From: Salinisphaera sp.
GTDB lineage: Bacteria > Pseudomonadota > Gammaproteobacteria > Nevskiales > Salinisphaeraceae
DNA: 64,000 bases
NCBI RefSeq assembly: GCF_002729955.1
Contig: NZ_PBYA01000032.1
Span: forward strand, 62,001 to 126,000
Direction of reading: 5' to 3'
The stretch's first letter is position 1, and each line of letters opens with the position of its first letter. Positions 28,838-39,971 of the stretch are shown here, piece by piece. Made by a program: the position numbers and the translations under genes. The notes beneath the pieces were generated by a model, which worked only from the letters and a program-made list of their open reading frames with translations, searched no databases and had not been told where the DNA came from.

Positions 28838-30112
28838 CTAGCCCTGTTCCGCGCTCGGCGTGAGCTCGCTTTCGACCTTCTTCGGCTCTTCGTCGAGCTC
28901 GAATTCGTCGTGCAGCGCGCGCACGGCCAGTTCCAGGTACTTGGTCTCGATCACGATGGAGATCTTGATCTCGGTGGTCGAGATCATGCGCAGGTTGATG
29001 TTCTCGCTGGCCAGGGCCTTGAACATGCGCGCAGCGACGTTTGCGTGCGAGCGCATGCCCACACCCACCAGCGACACCTTGGCAATGCCGGACTGGCCCG
29101 AGACTTCGCGCGCGCCCAGATCCTTGGCCGCTTTTTCGAGCAGTTCCTTGGCCGCATCGAAATCGCGGGTATGCACGGTGAAGGTGAAGTCGGTGAGCGT
29201 GTAGTCGCTGGACGAGTCGCCCGAGACGTTCTGCAGGATCATGTCGACTTCGATATTGGCCTCGCCGATCGGGCCGAGCAGCGCATAGGCGATGCCGGGC
29301 TTGTCGGGCACGCCGAGCACGGTGAGCTGGGCTTCGTCCTGGGTAAAGGCGATGCCGGAGATGATCGGTTCTTCCACTTGTTTCTCCAATGTAATGAGCG
29401 TGCCGGGGCCGTCGTCGAAGGTAGACAGCACACGCAGCGGGACGCCGTATTTACCGGCGAACTCGACCGCGCGAATCTGGAGCACCTTGGAACCCAGACT
29501 GGCCATTTCCAGCATTTCTTCGAACGTGATCTGCTCTAGGCGGCGCGCGCCGGAGACCACGCGCGGATCGGTGGTGTAGACCCCGTCCACGTCGGTATAG
29601 ATCTGGCATTCGTCGGCGCCAAGCGCCGCGGCGAGCGCGACCGCGGTGGTATCCGAGCCGCCGCGACCGAGGGTCGAGATTTCGTTGGCCTCGGTAATCC
29701 CCTGGAAACCGGCGACCACTGCCACATCGCCTTCGTCGAGCGCGCTGCGCAGATTGGCCGGTTCGATCTTCTGGATCCGCGCCTTGGAATGCGAGTCGTC
29801 CGAGACGATCGGCACCTGCCAGCCGGTGAACGAGCGCGCCGATACGCCGGTATGGCGCAGGGCCATCGACAGCAGCGAGATGGTGACCTGCTCACCGGTG
29901 GAGAGCAGCACATCCATTTCGCGCGGGACCGGACGGCCCTCCAGTTCCTCGGCCAATCCCTGCAGGCGATCGGTTTCGCCGCCCATCGCCGACACCACGA
30001 CCACAACCTGGTCGCCGTTGTCGCGATAGCCTTTGATCTTCTGGGCGATGCGCTTGATCTTGTCGACGGTGCCGACGGACGAGCCGCCGTATTTCTGGAC
30101 AATCAGTGCCAT
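28838..30112 (-). CDS. lysC: Aspartokinase
   Basis: A 424-residue single-function aspartate kinase, the first enzyme for lysine, methionine and threonine. The N-terminal KYGGSSVG nucleotide motif is at residues 7-14, and a GRGGSDTTA motif near 150 belongs to the kinase fold. Two ACT regulatory domains fill the C-terminal third (LGVPDKPGIAYALL and VGVGMRSHANVAARMF), as in lysine/threonine-inhibited enzymes. It lies between alaS and csrA, 63 bases after alaS. Confidence 0.97.
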   Translation of the reverse strand: MALIVQKYGGSSVGTVDKIKRIAQKIKGYRDNGDQVVVVVSAMGGETDRLQGLAEELEGRPVPREMDVLLSTGEQVTISLLSMALRHTGVSARSFTGWQVPIVSDDSHSKARIQKIEPANLRSALDEGDVAVVAGFQGITEANEISTLGRGGSDTTAVALAAALGADECQIYTDVDGVYTTDPRVVSGARRLEQITFEEMLEMASLGSKVLQIRAVEFAGKYGVPLRVLSTFDDGPGTLITLEKQVEEPIISGIAFTQDEAQLTVLGVPDKPGIAYALLGPIGEANIEVDMILQNVSGDSSSDYTLTDFTFTVHTRDFDAAKELLEKAAKDLGAREVSGQSGIAKVSLVGVGMRSHANVAARMFKALASENINLRMISTTEIKISIVIETKYLELAVRALHDEFELDEEPKKVESELTPSAEQG

Positions 30113-30175
30113 GGAATATCGCTTTCCTTGTCGGGCGCTGGGTCGCGCCGGTCATGAGTTCTGATAGGGCTAAGC

Positions 30176-32791
30176 TTACCCGAGTCGCTGCTCAATCCAA
30201 CCGTAAACGCTTTCCAGCGCTTCATCGAGCTTGCTCGCATCGCTGCCGCCTGCCTGGGCCATATCGGGCCGGCCGCCCCCCTTGCCGCCGACCTGTTCGG
30301 CCACGAAGTTGACCAGATCGCCGGCCGGCAGCGCCTTGCTCTGGCTCTTGGCCACGCCGGCAATCAGCGCCACCTTGCCGTCGCTGGCCGCACCCAGCAC
30401 GATCACGCCGTCGTCGAGCTTGTTCTTGAGCGCGTCGACGGTATCGCGCAGTACCTTGCGGTCGGCGCCATCCATGCGCCGGACCACCACCTGGGCGCCG
30501 CCGATATCGCGGGCGGCGTCGGCCAGATCGTCGCCCTGGCTGGCGGCAAGCTTCTGGTTGGCCTGGTCGAGCTGTTTTTCCAGCCCCGCCACGCGTTCGA
30601 GCATGCGATCGAGCTTGTCCTCGAGTTCCGACGGCGCGGCCTTGAGCCGGGAGGCCACACGGATTTCGCGGGCCATCGTGTCCTGAACCCACTTGAGCGC
30701 GTGTGCGCCGGTCACCGCCTCCAGGCGCCGCACCCCGGCGGCCACGCCCCGCTCTTCGGTGATCTTGACCAGGCCGATCGCGCCGCTGGCCGGCACGTGG
30801 GTCCCGCCACACAGCTCCACCGAATAATCGCCAAAGCGTACGACACGGACTTCGTCGCCGTATTTTTCGCCGAAGAAGGCCAACGCGCCTTCCGCGATCG
30901 CCTCGTCGTAGCTGCGGGTATAGAACTCGCCCTGAATATTCTCGCGCACGCGGGCATTCACCTGCGCTTCGATATCGGCCAGGGTTTCCGGGGTCACCGA
31001 CTCGAAATGGGCGAAGTCGAAACGCAGCCGTTCGGGGGCCACCATCGAACCCTTCTGGCGTACGTGCGTACCCAGGGTTTCGCGCAGTGCCGCATGCAAC
31101 AGATGCGTGGCGGTATGGTTGAGTTCGATGGCCTGACGGCGACCGGTATCGACCTCGGTCTCAACCGCCATGCCGGCAGCGAATTCACCGGATTCGACCT
31201 GCCCGAAGTGCAGGAACACACCGTTTTGTTTCTGGGTATCGGTCACCACAAAGCGTGCGCCGTCGGCATCGATCACGCCGTGATCGCCCAGCTGCCCGCC
31301 GGATTCACCGTAGAACGGGGTGCGATCGAGTACGACCACGCCCTCGTCGCCTGCGCCCAGTCGATCCACCGGCTGTTCGTTCTGCACGAGGCTGACCACC
31401 TGTGCACGGCCGCGGGTTTCGGTATAGCCGATGAACTCGGTGGGCGACTGCACGTCGATCTTCGCGTGGTAGTCGGCACCGAACTGGCTGGCTGCCCGTG
31501 CGCGCTCGCGCTGGGCCGACATTTCGGCATCGAAGCCGCGCGTGTCCAGGGTCAGACCGCGCTCGCGGGCGACGTCGTTGGTGAGATCGACCGGGAAACC
31601 GTAGGTGTCGTAGAGCTTGAACACCGTCTCGCCGGGAATCTCGGTACCACTCATGGCACCGATCGCATCCTCGAGAATGCGCAGTCCCTGGGCGAGCGTG
31701 AGCGCGAAGCGCTGTTCTTCCTGCTCGACCACGCGCTCGATCTGGGCCTTCGATTCGGCCAGTTCGGGGAAGGCCTCGCCCATGAGTTCGACCAGCGGGC
31801 CGACCAGCTTGTAGAAGAACGTATCCGTCGCACCCAGCTTGTGGCCGTGGCGAATCGCGCGCCGCATGATCCGGCGCAGCACGTAGCCGCGCCCTTCGTT
31901 GGAAGGCATCACCCCGTCGGTGATGAGAAAGGCGGTGGCACGGATATGGTCGGCCACCACCTTGAGCGAGGACTGCTGGGCCGGCGCGGCCTTGGTCGCA
32001 TCCACACCGACCGCGTCCGACGCGGCCTTGATCAGCGTCTGGAAGACGTCGATGCCGTAGTTGTCGTGGGTGCCCTGCATGACCGCGGCGATGCGCTCCA
32101 GGCCCATGCCGGTATCGATCGACGGGCTGGGCAGGTCGACCATGGTGCCGTCGGGCTGGCGGTCGTACTGCATGAAGACCAGATTCCAGATCTCAACGAA
32201 GCGGTCGCCGTCCTCTTCCGGCGTGCCGGGGGGGCCGCCGGCGATATGCTCGCCGTGGTCGTAGAAGATTTCCGAGCAGGGGCCGCAGGGGCCGGTATCG
32301 CCCATCTGCCAGAAGTTGTCCTTGGCGCCGATGCGCGAGAACGTGGACTCGGACACGCCGATTTCGTCGAGCCAGATTCGCGCAGCTTCTTCGTCTTCCT
32401 CGTAGACCGTGACCCAGAGTTTTTCCTTGGGCAGGCCGAGTTCCCCGGTAAGAAATTCCCACGCGAAATGAATGGCTTCGCGCTTGAAGTAGTCCCCGAA
32501 GCTGAAGTTGCCCAGCATTTCGAAGAAGGTGTGATGACGCGCGGTATAGCCGACGTTTTCCAGATCGTTGTGCTTGCCGCCGGCGCGCACACAGCGCTGC
32601 GACGATACCGCACGACTGTAGTCGCGCTTGTCGCGACCCAGGAATACGTCCTTGAACGGCACCATGCCGGCATTGGTAAACAGCAGCGTCGGATCGGAGG
32701 CCGGAACGAGGCTGCTGGAGGCGACGAATCGATGCTTGTGCCGTTCGAAATATTCGACGAAACGCGCACGCAACGCGTTGGTGGACATCAT
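30176..32791 (-). CDS. alaS: Alanyl-tRNA synthetase
   Basis: An 871-residue class II synthetase of usual length. The catalytic core begins [15 protein letters not shown]. The editing domain carries [13 protein letters not shown] (about 555-567) and CGGTH (about 658-662), both zinc-site motifs. The C-terminal coiled coil and DHHA1-like domain ([15 protein letters not shown]) are intact. The frame starts with two ATG codons, so the true start may be one codon later. It leads the alaS-lysC-csrA unit. Confidence 0.98.
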   Translation of the reverse strand: MMSTNALRARFVEYFERHKHRFVASSSLVPASDPTLLFTNAGMVPFKDVFLGRDKRDYSRAVSSQRCVRAGGKHNDLENVGYTARHHTFFEMLGNFSFGDYFKREAIHFAWEFLTGELGLPKEKLWVTVYEEDEEAARIWLDEIGVSESTFSRIGAKDNFWQMGDTGPCGPCSEIFYDHGEHIAGGPPGTPEEDGDRFVEIWNLVFMQYDRQPDGTMVDLPSPSIDTGMGLERIAAVMQGTHDNYGIDVFQTLIKAASDAVGVDATKAAPAQQSSLKVVADHIRATAFLITDGVMPSNEGRGYVLRRIMRRAIRHGHKLGATDTFFYKLVGPLVELMGEAFPELAESKAQIERVVEQEEQRFALTLAQGLRILEDAIGAMSGTEIPGETVFKLYDTYGFPVDLTNDVARERGLTLDTRGFDAEMSAQRERARAASQFGADYHAKIDVQSPTEFIGYTETRGRAQVVSLVQNEQPVDRLGAGDEGVVVLDRTPFYGESGGQLGDHGVIDADGARFVVTDTQKQNGVFLHFGQVESGEFAAGMAVETEVDTGRRQAIELNHTATHLLHAALRETLGTHVRQKGSMVAPERLRFDFAHFESVTPETLADIEAQVNARVRENIQGEFYTRSYDEAIAEGALAFFGEKYGDEVRVVRFGDYSVELCGGTHVPASGAIGLVKITEERGVAAGVRRLEAVTGAHALKWVQDTMAREIRVASRLKAAPSELEDKLDRMLERVAGLEKQLDQANQKLAASQGDDLADAARDIGGAQVVVRRMDGADRKVLRDTVDALKNKLDDGVIVLGAASDGKVALIAGVAKSQSKALPAGDLVNFVAEQVGGKGGGRPDMAQAGGSDASKLDEALESVYGWIEQRLG

Positions 32792-32880
32792 GGGCAGGCG
32801 CCTCTTACGAAATCAGCGGGAAGCAAATAGCGCGCTAGTTTAACAGAGCCTTTCGGCCTGCCCTACCACTGAACGCCCTG

Positions 32881-33180
32881 TCAGCCCGCCTGCTGGCGCA
32901 GGCTGTCGACCTTGTCCTGATTGCTTTGATCGCGGTCGCTGCGACTGCCCAGCTTGATCGTGGTGAACACCCGCGGCGCGCCCAGATCGTGAATTGCCTC
33001 ATGGCACTGCTTGAACGCAGCGAACACGTCGTCCCAGTCGCCTTCCACATTGGTGCCGTAGGCATGCGCGACCGGATTCAGGCCGGCGTTGTCGAGAATC
33101 GGCTGACAGGCAGCGATGAAACGCGACACGGACACGCCCGCGCCCATGGGAATGACACAGATTTCGGCGGTGATGTTCAT
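32881..33180 (-). CDS. MTH1187/YkoF-type thiamine-binding protein (DUF77)
   Basis: A 99-residue ferredoxin-like fold protein beginning MNITAEICVIPMGAGVSVSR, with NPVAHAYGTNVEGDWD and TIKLGSRSD typical of the thiamine-binding (DUF77) family. The ATG at 33180 has GAGGAGTG just upstream, so a longer frame is not used. It may buffer thiamine or related compounds. It stands alone between alaS and the repeat-bearing gap. Confidence 0.88.
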   Translation of the reverse strand: MNITAEICVIPMGAGVSVSRFIAACQPILDNAGLNPVAHAYGTNVEGDWDDVFAAFKQCHEAIHDLGAPRVFTTIKLGSRSDRDQSNQDKVDSLRQQAG

Positions 33181-33271
33181 GAGGCACTCCTCGGCGGCAA
33201 ACGCTTGGGCTGACAAGTTACTTGTTAACTATGCATGAACCGTAGTGGGCTATGCGCAAAGCAAGCAGGTG

Positions 33272-33311
33272 GTCCGCAAATGAACGCGAAGACACGCGAA
33301 TAAGGCGAAAG
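33272..33311. repeat. Dispersed 40-bp repeat, copy 1
   Basis: A 40-base stretch starting GTCCGCAAATGAACGCGAAG recurs at 63909-63948 with a single mismatch. An imperfect inverted copy lies 70 bases away (33384-33414), so the two can form a hairpin. This gap (33181-33552) holds no gene. Confidence 0.85.
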
Positions 33312-33383
33312 CCGGATCGCGCCATGCTACTTGGCTTGCTGTTCGCGCGGCATGCTCGACGGTTTACATGAAGTGCTGGCTCG

Positions 33384-33414
33384 TATTCGCGTTTATTGGC
33401 GCGCATTCGCGGAC
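33384..33414. repeat. Dispersed repeat, inverted imperfect copy
   Basis: TATTCGCGTTTATTGGCGCG and the following bases match the reverse complement of the copy at 33272 at about 25 of 31 positions. It faces the direct copy, suggesting a hairpin-forming intergenic element. Confidence 0.65.
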
Positions 33415-33528
33415 CGGTTTGCTTGTTGAGCACGAAAGGACGAGGCCGATCGTTGGCAACGCGCCCGATCTGCTGTGCACGCCACCTGCCGGCATTTGCG
33501 CGTGGTCACGCATGACTTGGCGCCGGCA

Positions 33529-33550
33529 GGCCGGGCGTCGACGCCCGGCC
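33529..33550 (-). terminator. Possible recX terminator palindrome
   Basis: A perfect 22-base GC-rich palindrome (GGCCGGGCGTC and its complement) begins 3 bases after the recX stop. No T run follows on the minus strand, so it may act only as a transcript end stabiliser. Confidence 0.45.
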
Positions 33551-33552
33551 GG

Positions 33553-34029
33553 TCAGTCGTCGAAGGCTGCGTTGAGCATATCCATATCGAAGCCGCGCCG
33601 CTGGAGAAACCGCATCTGCTTGGCCTTGGCGGGGAAGTCCTCGGGCTGGACGGGGCCGAAGCGTTTGGCGCGTACTTCCTCGGCGAGCGCGTTCCAGTCG
33701 GTTTCGCTATCGGCGAGCGCGCGCTCGATCTCTGCATCGTCGATCTGTACCGCCGCGAGTTCGGCACGAATACGCACCGGCCCGATACCGCGCGAGGCAC
33801 GCGACGACACCATGGCATCGGCATAACGGGCGGCCGACAACAGCCCGTCGTCGATCAGCTCGTCAAGAACCTCGGCCACCTGTTCCCGGTCGTGGTCGCG
33901 CTGGGCGAGCTTGTGTGCGAGTTCGGCCGGCGCATGCTCGCGGCGTGCGAGCATGTCCATGGCCCGTTTGCGAATGGCTGTGCGCTCGGCCGAGGGGTCG
34001 AGCGGTTCCTCGGCGTCGTGTTCCTGCAT
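33553..34029 (-). CDS. recX: RecX, RecA modulator
   Basis: A 158-residue all-helical RecX with the tandem three-helix repeats visible (RKRAMDMLARREHAPAEL; LIDDGLLSAARYADAM; RGIGPVRIRAEL). RecX binds RecA filaments and limits their activity. It starts 34 bases after the recA stop, in the classic recA-recX pair. An in-frame GTG 6 bases upstream could be the start instead of the ATG at 34029. Confidence 0.93.
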   Translation of the reverse strand: MQEHDAEEPLDPSAERTAIRKRAMDMLARREHAPAELAHKLAQRDHDREQVAEVLDELIDDGLLSAARYADAMVSSRASRGIGPVRIRAELAAVQIDDAEIERALADSETDWNALAEEVRAKRFGPVQPEDFPAKAKQMRFLQRRGFDMDMLNAAFDD

Positions 34030-34062
34030 TACCACTTAAAGACAGCGCCGAAACGCAGGCGG

Positions 34063-35154
<1,092 letters not shown>

Positions 35155-35237
35155 AGTTATCGTCGCTTTGTCGTTCGTGGATACGGTCGCCGCGCCGGCC
35201 AGGGCGAGGCAGTCAGGGTCCGTTCGCGGCCATTATT

Positions 35238-35783
35238 TCACACTGCCGGACGCCGCCGTGGGAGCGGCCATCGGCGCAATTCCCGATAGGCGCCCGGCTG
35301 GCCGCCCTCGCCGCTGCACAGCAGCGAAAAGTGCGCCACCGGCCATACGATCGGCTCGATCTGCTCCGCCGGCACGCGGGCAGCCCTGCGTCTGACGCTG
35401 ACATGCGGGCGAAAACGCCTATTCTCAATACTGCGAATTGTATTTTTATCCAGCGCCGCCGCCAAGTCCAGAAGTGGCTGCGGCGGGCTCGACGGTCCGA
35501 GCCAGGCGATCTGCGGGGCTTCGAAGGCACCCAGGCGGTCGAGAACGAGCGTGAACGCCGGCGCCTCGATCGCATCGGCCGCGGTGCAAAAGCGTGCCAG
35601 GGCCGCGGATTCGACGGCGCCGAGGAAAACGAGGGTGAGATGCAGACGCGGCGTTTCGATACGCCGGCCGTCCAGGCCAAGCCGATCCGCGGTGGTCGCA
35701 ATACGCTCGGCCACCGCGGCCGGCGGCATGAGCGCGAAGAACAGCCGCTGGCTGTCGCGCGGTGGTTCCGCCGCGGCCGTCAT
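35238..35783 (-). CDS. thpR: RNA 2',3'-cyclic phosphodiesterase ThpR
   Basis: A 181-residue 2H phosphoesterase (also called 2'-5' RNA ligase). The two catalytic motifs are HLTLVFLG (His48-x-Thr50) and HVSVRR (near residue 130, HxS form). It acts on 2',3'-cyclic RNA ends. It sits between pncC and recA, 21 bases after pncC, consistent with co-transcription of the three. Confidence 0.92.
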   Translation of the reverse strand: MTAAAEPPRDSQRLFFALMPPAAVAERIATTADRLGLDGRRIETPRLHLTLVFLGAVESAALARFCTAADAIEAPAFTLVLDRLGAFEAPQIAWLGPSSPPQPLLDLAAALDKNTIRSIENRRFRPHVSVRRRAARVPAEQIEPIVWPVAHFSLLCSGEGGQPGAYRELRRWPLPRRRPAV

Positions 35784-35804
35784 CGGCCGGCGCGGCGGCG
35801 GTAC

Positions 35805-36314
35805 TCAGCCGGCGTCGACACGCTCGCGCAGCCCTACCAGCGCGGCCACCACGCTCTGGCTGCGGACCTCGTCGCGCGAGCCGTCGAACTGATAGCGCAC
35901 CACTTCCGGCGGCCGGTTTCGTGCAAGCCAGCCGATGTAGACCGTGCCCACCGGCTTGTCGTCGCTGCCGCCGCCGGGGCCCGCGACCCCGGAAACCGCG
36001 ATCGCCCAGTCGGCCGGGCTGTGCGCGAGCGTGCCATCGAGCATGGCCGCCACCACCGGCTCGCTGACCGCGCCGTGGCGCTCGATGAGTTCGCCGCTCA
36101 CGCCGAGGCTGTCCTGCTTGGCCGCATTCGAGTAGGTCACGAAGCCGCGCTCGAACCATTCGGAGCTGCCGGCGCGGTCGGTACAGGCGGCCGCGATCAT
36201 GCCGCCGGTACAGGACTCGGCAGTGGCCAGGGTTTGCCCGCGGCCGGTCATCAGCGTGGCCAGCTGATCGACGAGCGAAGCAATCGAGGTCTGGGCGTCG
36301 TAAGGTACCGTCAT
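35805..36314 (-). CDS. pncC: Nicotinamide-nucleotide amidase (CinA C-terminal domain)
   Basis: A 169-residue stand-alone CinA C-terminal domain protein. The motif TAESCTGGMIAA carries the catalytic Ser, and AVSGVAGPGGGSDDKPVGTV is characteristic. It deamidates nicotinamide mononucleotide to recycle pyridine nucleotides. It begins the pncC-thpR-recA-recX order, common upstream of recA, and is divergent from mutS. The ATG at 36314 is chosen because the family starts here, although the frame is open 90 bases further. Confidence 0.93.
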   Translation of the reverse strand: MTVPYDAQTSIASLVDQLATLMTGRGQTLATAESCTGGMIAAACTDRAGSSEWFERGFVTYSNAAKQDSLGVSGELIERHGAVSEPVVAAMLDGTLAHSPADWAIAVSGVAGPGGGSDDKPVGTVYIGWLARNRPPEVVRYQFDGSRDEVRSQSVVAALVGLRERVDAG

Positions 36315-36520
36315 GGCTGCATTATGCCTAAGACATCGCCCGATTTGCGGGCTGTTGCCCGTACCGACTGACAATCGCGGTGTGGCCGAAGCGCGCAACT
36401 GCACACGCGCGCGGCCTGCCCCCAGGCTGGGTTCTGCGCGTTCTCCGGCGGGCGTCTACAATTGCGCGCTGCGGCCAGCCGGGTCGCCTTGCTTGTTCGT
36501 TTACCGACACAGACTGCTTC

Positions 36521-39148
36521 ATGAGCGCACGCCCCAGCACCGATTCGCGCACTGACGGCTCGGCCGGCGAGTACGCCGCGCATACGCCGATGATGCGCCA
36601 GTACCTTGGCATCAAGGCCGATTATCCGCACATGCTGCTGTTCTATCGCATGGGCGACTTCTACGAACTGTTTTTCGACGATGCCCACCGCGCCGCCGAA
36701 CTGCTCGATATCACCCTCACCGCGCGCGGCGAATCGGCCGGGCGCTCGATCCCGATGGCCGGCGTGCCCTATCACGCCGCCGAACAGTATCTCGCGCGGC
36801 TGATCGCCAAGGGCGAGTCCATCGCCATCTGCGAACAGCTGGAAGCACCCGGGGCGAGCAAGGGCCCGGTCAAGCGCGAAGTGGTACGCGTGGTCACACC
36901 GGGCACGGTCACCGACGATGCCCTGCTGGATGCCCGGCGCGCGAACCTGATCGTGGCCATCGCCCCCGCCAAGCGGGCGATCGGTATCGCGGTGCTGGAA
37001 CTGGCCCGCGGCGACTTCGCAGTGACCGAAGTCGCCGACGAAACGGCGCTGGCCGCCGAACTCGCCCGGCTCGATCCGGCCGAGATCGTGGTCAGCGAAC
37101 AGGCCTCGCTCGAGCTGCCCGCCGACGGCGTCGCCCTGACCCGCCGCCCCAGCTGGCTGTTCGATGCCATCAGCGCACGCCGGCGCCTGGAGGGCTTTTT
37201 CGAGGTGGCCCAGCTGGATGCCTTCGGCTGTGCCGACCTGCCGCGCGCCATCGCCGCCGCCGGCGCGCTTATCGACTACGTCGAGGCCACACAGCAGGCC
37301 GCGCTGTCTCATATCAAGAGCCTGCGCACCTATGCGGTCACCGATACGCTGGTGCTCGATGCGGCCACCCGCCGCAACCTGGAAATTGAACGCAGCGCCT
37401 CGGGCGATACCCGCCACAGCCTGGTCGGCCTGCTCGATCGCTGCGCCACCGCGATGGGCGCACGCGCGCTGCGCCGCTGGCTGGCCGAGCCACTGCGCAA
37501 TTTCGATATTCTGCGCCATCGCCATCTGGCCATCGAAACGCTGCTTTCGGGCAGTCATGCCGGGCTGTCGGAACGGCTCAAGGAAGTGCCCGACGTCGAG
37601 CGCATCGCCACGCGCATCGCCCTGGCCTCGGCGCGCCCGCGCGATCTGTCGGGCCTTAACCGCGCGCTCGCCGCGCTGCCGGCCATCCGTCGTACACTGG
37701 CCAGCCTCGACGCGCCCCTGCTGGCCGCCCTGCACGAACAGATCGACCCGGCCGACGAGGTACGCGAATTGCTCGAACGCGCGGTGGTGGCCGAACCGCC
37801 GGTGGTGGTACGCGACGGCGGCGTGATCGCCCGCGGTTACGACGAAAAGCTCGACGAGCTGCGCGATCTGTCGGCCAACGCCGATGGCTATCTCGCGGAC
37901 CTGGAAACCCGCGAACGTGAACGTACCGGCGTGGATACGCTCAAGGTGGGCTACAACCGCGTGCACGGCTATTACATCGAAATGGGTCGTGTGCATGCCG
38001 ATGCCGCGCCCATCGACTATCAGCGCCGGCAGACGCTCAAGGCCGTCGAGCGCTATATCACGCCGGAACTCAAGCAGTTCGAGGATCAGGTGCTGTCGGC
38101 CCGCGAACGCGCGCTGGCCCGGGAAAAAGCCCTGTATAGCGAGCTGGTCGAAACACTCGCTGCCCATCTGCCCCGGCTGCAGTCGATCGCGGCCGGGCTG
38201 GCAAGCCTGGACGTGCTGTGTGCGCTGTCACGCTGCGCGCTGGGTTATCACTGGGTCGCGCCCACGCTCACCGACGCCCCGGGCGTGCGTATCACCGGCG
38301 GGCGTCATCCGGTGGTCGAGCATTTCTCCGATACGCCATTCGTGGCCAACGACACCGAGCTCGACGACGACTGCCGCCTGCTGCTGATCACCGGCCCGAA
38401 CATGGGCGGCAAATCCACCTATATGCGCCAGACCGCGTTGATCGTGCTGCTCACCCATATCGGCAGCTTCGTGCCGGCCGAAGCCGCCGAAATCGGCCCG
38501 CTGGATCGCATTTTCACCCGAATCGGCGCGGGCGACGACCTGGCGGCCGGCCAATCCACCTTCATGGTGGAGATGAGCGAAACCGCGCAGATCCTGCACC
38601 ATGCCACCGAGCGCTCGCTGGTACTGCTCGACGAGATCGGCCGTGGCACGTCCACCTACGACGGCCTGGCGCTGGCACGGGCGGTGGCCGAACGCCTGGC
38701 CCGCCACAACCGCGCCTATACGCTATTCGCGACCCATTATTTCGAACTCACCCAGCTTGCCGAGGACTGGCCGGCGAGCCGGAACGCCCATTTCGAGGTG
38801 GCCGACTACAACAGTGGCGGCGAGCAGAAGCTGGTGTTTCTACATGCGATCCGGCCGGGCCCCGCATCGCGCAGCTTTGGGCTCCAGGTAGCCTCGCTGG
38901 CGGGCGTGCCGCGGAGCGTGATTCGCCAGGCTGAAAAACACCTGGCCGAGCTGGAAGCCCAGTCGCGTGAACAGTCCGGCCCGCAGCTCGGCTTGTTCGA
39001 GCCAGCGCCGGCCGAGAACAAGCCCGCCGAGCCGGACCCGGTGCACGAAGCCCTGGCCGAGCTCGACTGCGACGAACTCACCCCGCGCGAGGCGCTGGAA
39101 CTGCTCTACCGCCTCAAGCGCATGGCCGCCCAGACCGACCCGCACTGA
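36521..39148 (+). CDS. mutS: DNA mismatch repair protein MutS
   Basis: An 875-residue MutS. The mismatch-binding Phe-x-Glu is at residues 47-49 (GDFYEL), Walker A GPNMGGKS at 625-632, and Walker B DEIGRG near 704. The C-terminal QLGLF fits a sliding-clamp binding motif, and the terminal helix-turn-helix ([12 protein letters not shown]) is the tetramer domain. A TACAAT -10-like box lies at 36457-36462. The frame is open upstream to 36380 but the family starts at this ATG. It is divergent from pncC, a common arrangement. Confidence 0.98.
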   Translation: MSARPSTDSRTDGSAGEYAAHTPMMRQYLGIKADYPHMLLFYRMGDFYELFFDDAHRAAELLDITLTARGESAGRSIPMAGVPYHAAEQYLARLIAKGESIAICEQLEAPGASKGPVKREVVRVVTPGTVTDDALLDARRANLIVAIAPAKRAIGIAVLELARGDFAVTEVADETALAAELARLDPAEIVVSEQASLELPADGVALTRRPSWLFDAISARRRLEGFFEVAQLDAFGCADLPRAIAAAGALIDYVEATQQAALSHIKSLRTYAVTDTLVLDAATRRNLEIERSASGDTRHSLVGLLDRCATAMGARALRRWLAEPLRNFDILRHRHLAIETLLSGSHAGLSERLKEVPDVERIATRIALASARPRDLSGLNRALAALPAIRRTLASLDAPLLAALHEQIDPADEVRELLERAVVAEPPVVVRDGGVIARGYDEKLDELRDLSANADGYLADLETRERERTGVDTLKVGYNRVHGYYIEMGRVHADAAPIDYQRRQTLKAVERYITPELKQFEDQVLSARERALAREKALYSELVETLAAHLPRLQSIAAGLASLDVLCALSRCALGYHWVAPTLTDAPGVRITGGRHPVVEHFSDTPFVANDTELDDDCRLLLITGPNMGGKSTYMRQTALIVLLTHIGSFVPAEAAEIGPLDRIFTRIGAGDDLAAGQSTFMVEMSETAQILHHATERSLVLLDEIGRGTSTYDGLALARAVAERLARHNRAYTLFATHYFELTQLAEDWPASRNAHFEVADYNSGGEQKLVFLHAIRPGPASRSFGLQVASLAGVPRSVIRQAEKHLAELEAQSREQSGPQLGLFEPAPAENKPAEPDPVHEALAELDCDELTPREALELLYRLKRMAAQTDPH

Positions 39149-39172
39149 GCGCGCGGGTCGTTGTCCGGTCGG

Positions 39173-39421
39173 TCACGCCATGGAAGTGGCGAGCTTGACC
39201 AGGCCGACCAGCAGCACCACCAGAAGCACGGTGGCCACCAGGCCCAGCAGGATGAAATGACTGGCCCGCCCGCGGGTGAAGTCGCGCTTGCGATTTTCGC
39301 TCGACTGCACCCCGAAGAAAGCGGCCATGACGCTCATCCAGCTCTGCCATAGTGTGGGCGGCCGCCGGCCATCTCCGGCCGGCGCGCCCTTGCTGTCATC
39401 CTTGTCGTTACGCTCAGTCAA
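39173..39421 (-). CDS. DUF2970 small membrane protein
   Basis: An 82-residue protein with a conserved block LWQSWMSVMAAFFGVQSSEN followed by one C-terminal membrane helix (FILLGLVATVLLVVLLVGL), matching the DUF2970 family. A TTG at 39421 directly after the preceding stop is taken as the start; an ATG at 39478 would overlap the upstream gene by 55 bases. Start is uncertain. Function unknown; it is probably coupled to the DUF2505 gene. Confidence 0.78.
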   Translation of the reverse strand: MTERNDKDDSKGAPAGDGRRPPTLWQSWMSVMAAFFGVQSSENRKRDFTRGRASHFILLGLVATVLLVVLLVGLVKLATSMA

Positions 39422-39423
39422 GG

Positions 39424-39924
39424 TTATTTGCCGGCGTACTCTGCGGCCATTTCGTTGCTGATATCCAGATCCCGCCATACCCGGCGCGTGAGCGGCCCGG
39501 AGATCGCTTTCTCAACGCGCCCGCCCAGCATCGGCACCTCGACCTTGATATTGAAGCCGAGCGTCATCTGGGCCTTGCCGCCGTTGTCCTTCATGCGCAT
39601 GTCGATCGCCACGTTTGCGGGCGTCTTCTCGAAGTCGATATCGATACGACCCTTGTTCGCGGCCAGATCCCAGCGGTCGGTCTGGAGCATGTCCACCTTC
39701 TTGGGCATGCGCGAACGGATCATGTCGGGCAGGTTCATTTCTTCCGTGCCAAAGCCGTAGCGCACGGTGATTTCGAACTCGTCCTTACCCTGGGTGGTAT
39801 CGATATGCTCGGCGCTGCGCCCGTCCAGGCGCTCGTACTTGCGCAAATAGTACGATTCGTCGCCGAACATCGTCATGATCACGTCGACGGGATAATCGAA
39901 ATCGTAGGTTTCTTCGAACTTCAT
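39424..39924 (-). CDS. DUF2505 family protein
   Basis: A 166-residue SRPBCC/START-like protein: MKFEETYDFDYPVDVIMTMF at the N-terminus and GFNIKVEVPMLGGRVEKAI near the end are DUF2505 hallmarks. The fold binds lipids or hydrophobic ligands in related families; the ligand here is unknown. It lies between the UbiB-like kinase gene and the DUF2970 gene, all on the same strand. Confidence 0.85.
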   Translation of the reverse strand: MKFEETYDFDYPVDVIMTMFGDESYYLRKYERLDGRSAEHIDTTQGKDEFEITVRYGFGTEEMNLPDMIRSRMPKKVDMLQTDRWDLAANKGRIDIDFEKTPANVAIDMRMKDNGGKAQMTLGFNIKVEVPMLGGRVEKAISGPLTRRVWRDLDISNEMAAEYAGK

Positions 39925-39971
39925 TCAGCGCGTTCCTTGTGCTTGCGGGTAACGATGAAAGCCGGGGCCGC

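Noticed and set aside
30701-32830. A 709-codon open frame on the plus strand opposite alaS
   Set aside because: alaS is certain on the other strand; long antisense frames arise from GC-rich codon bias. No domain is visible.
36311-38167. A 618-codon open frame opposite mutS
   Set aside because: It is the antisense shadow of mutS and has no family features or ribosome site.
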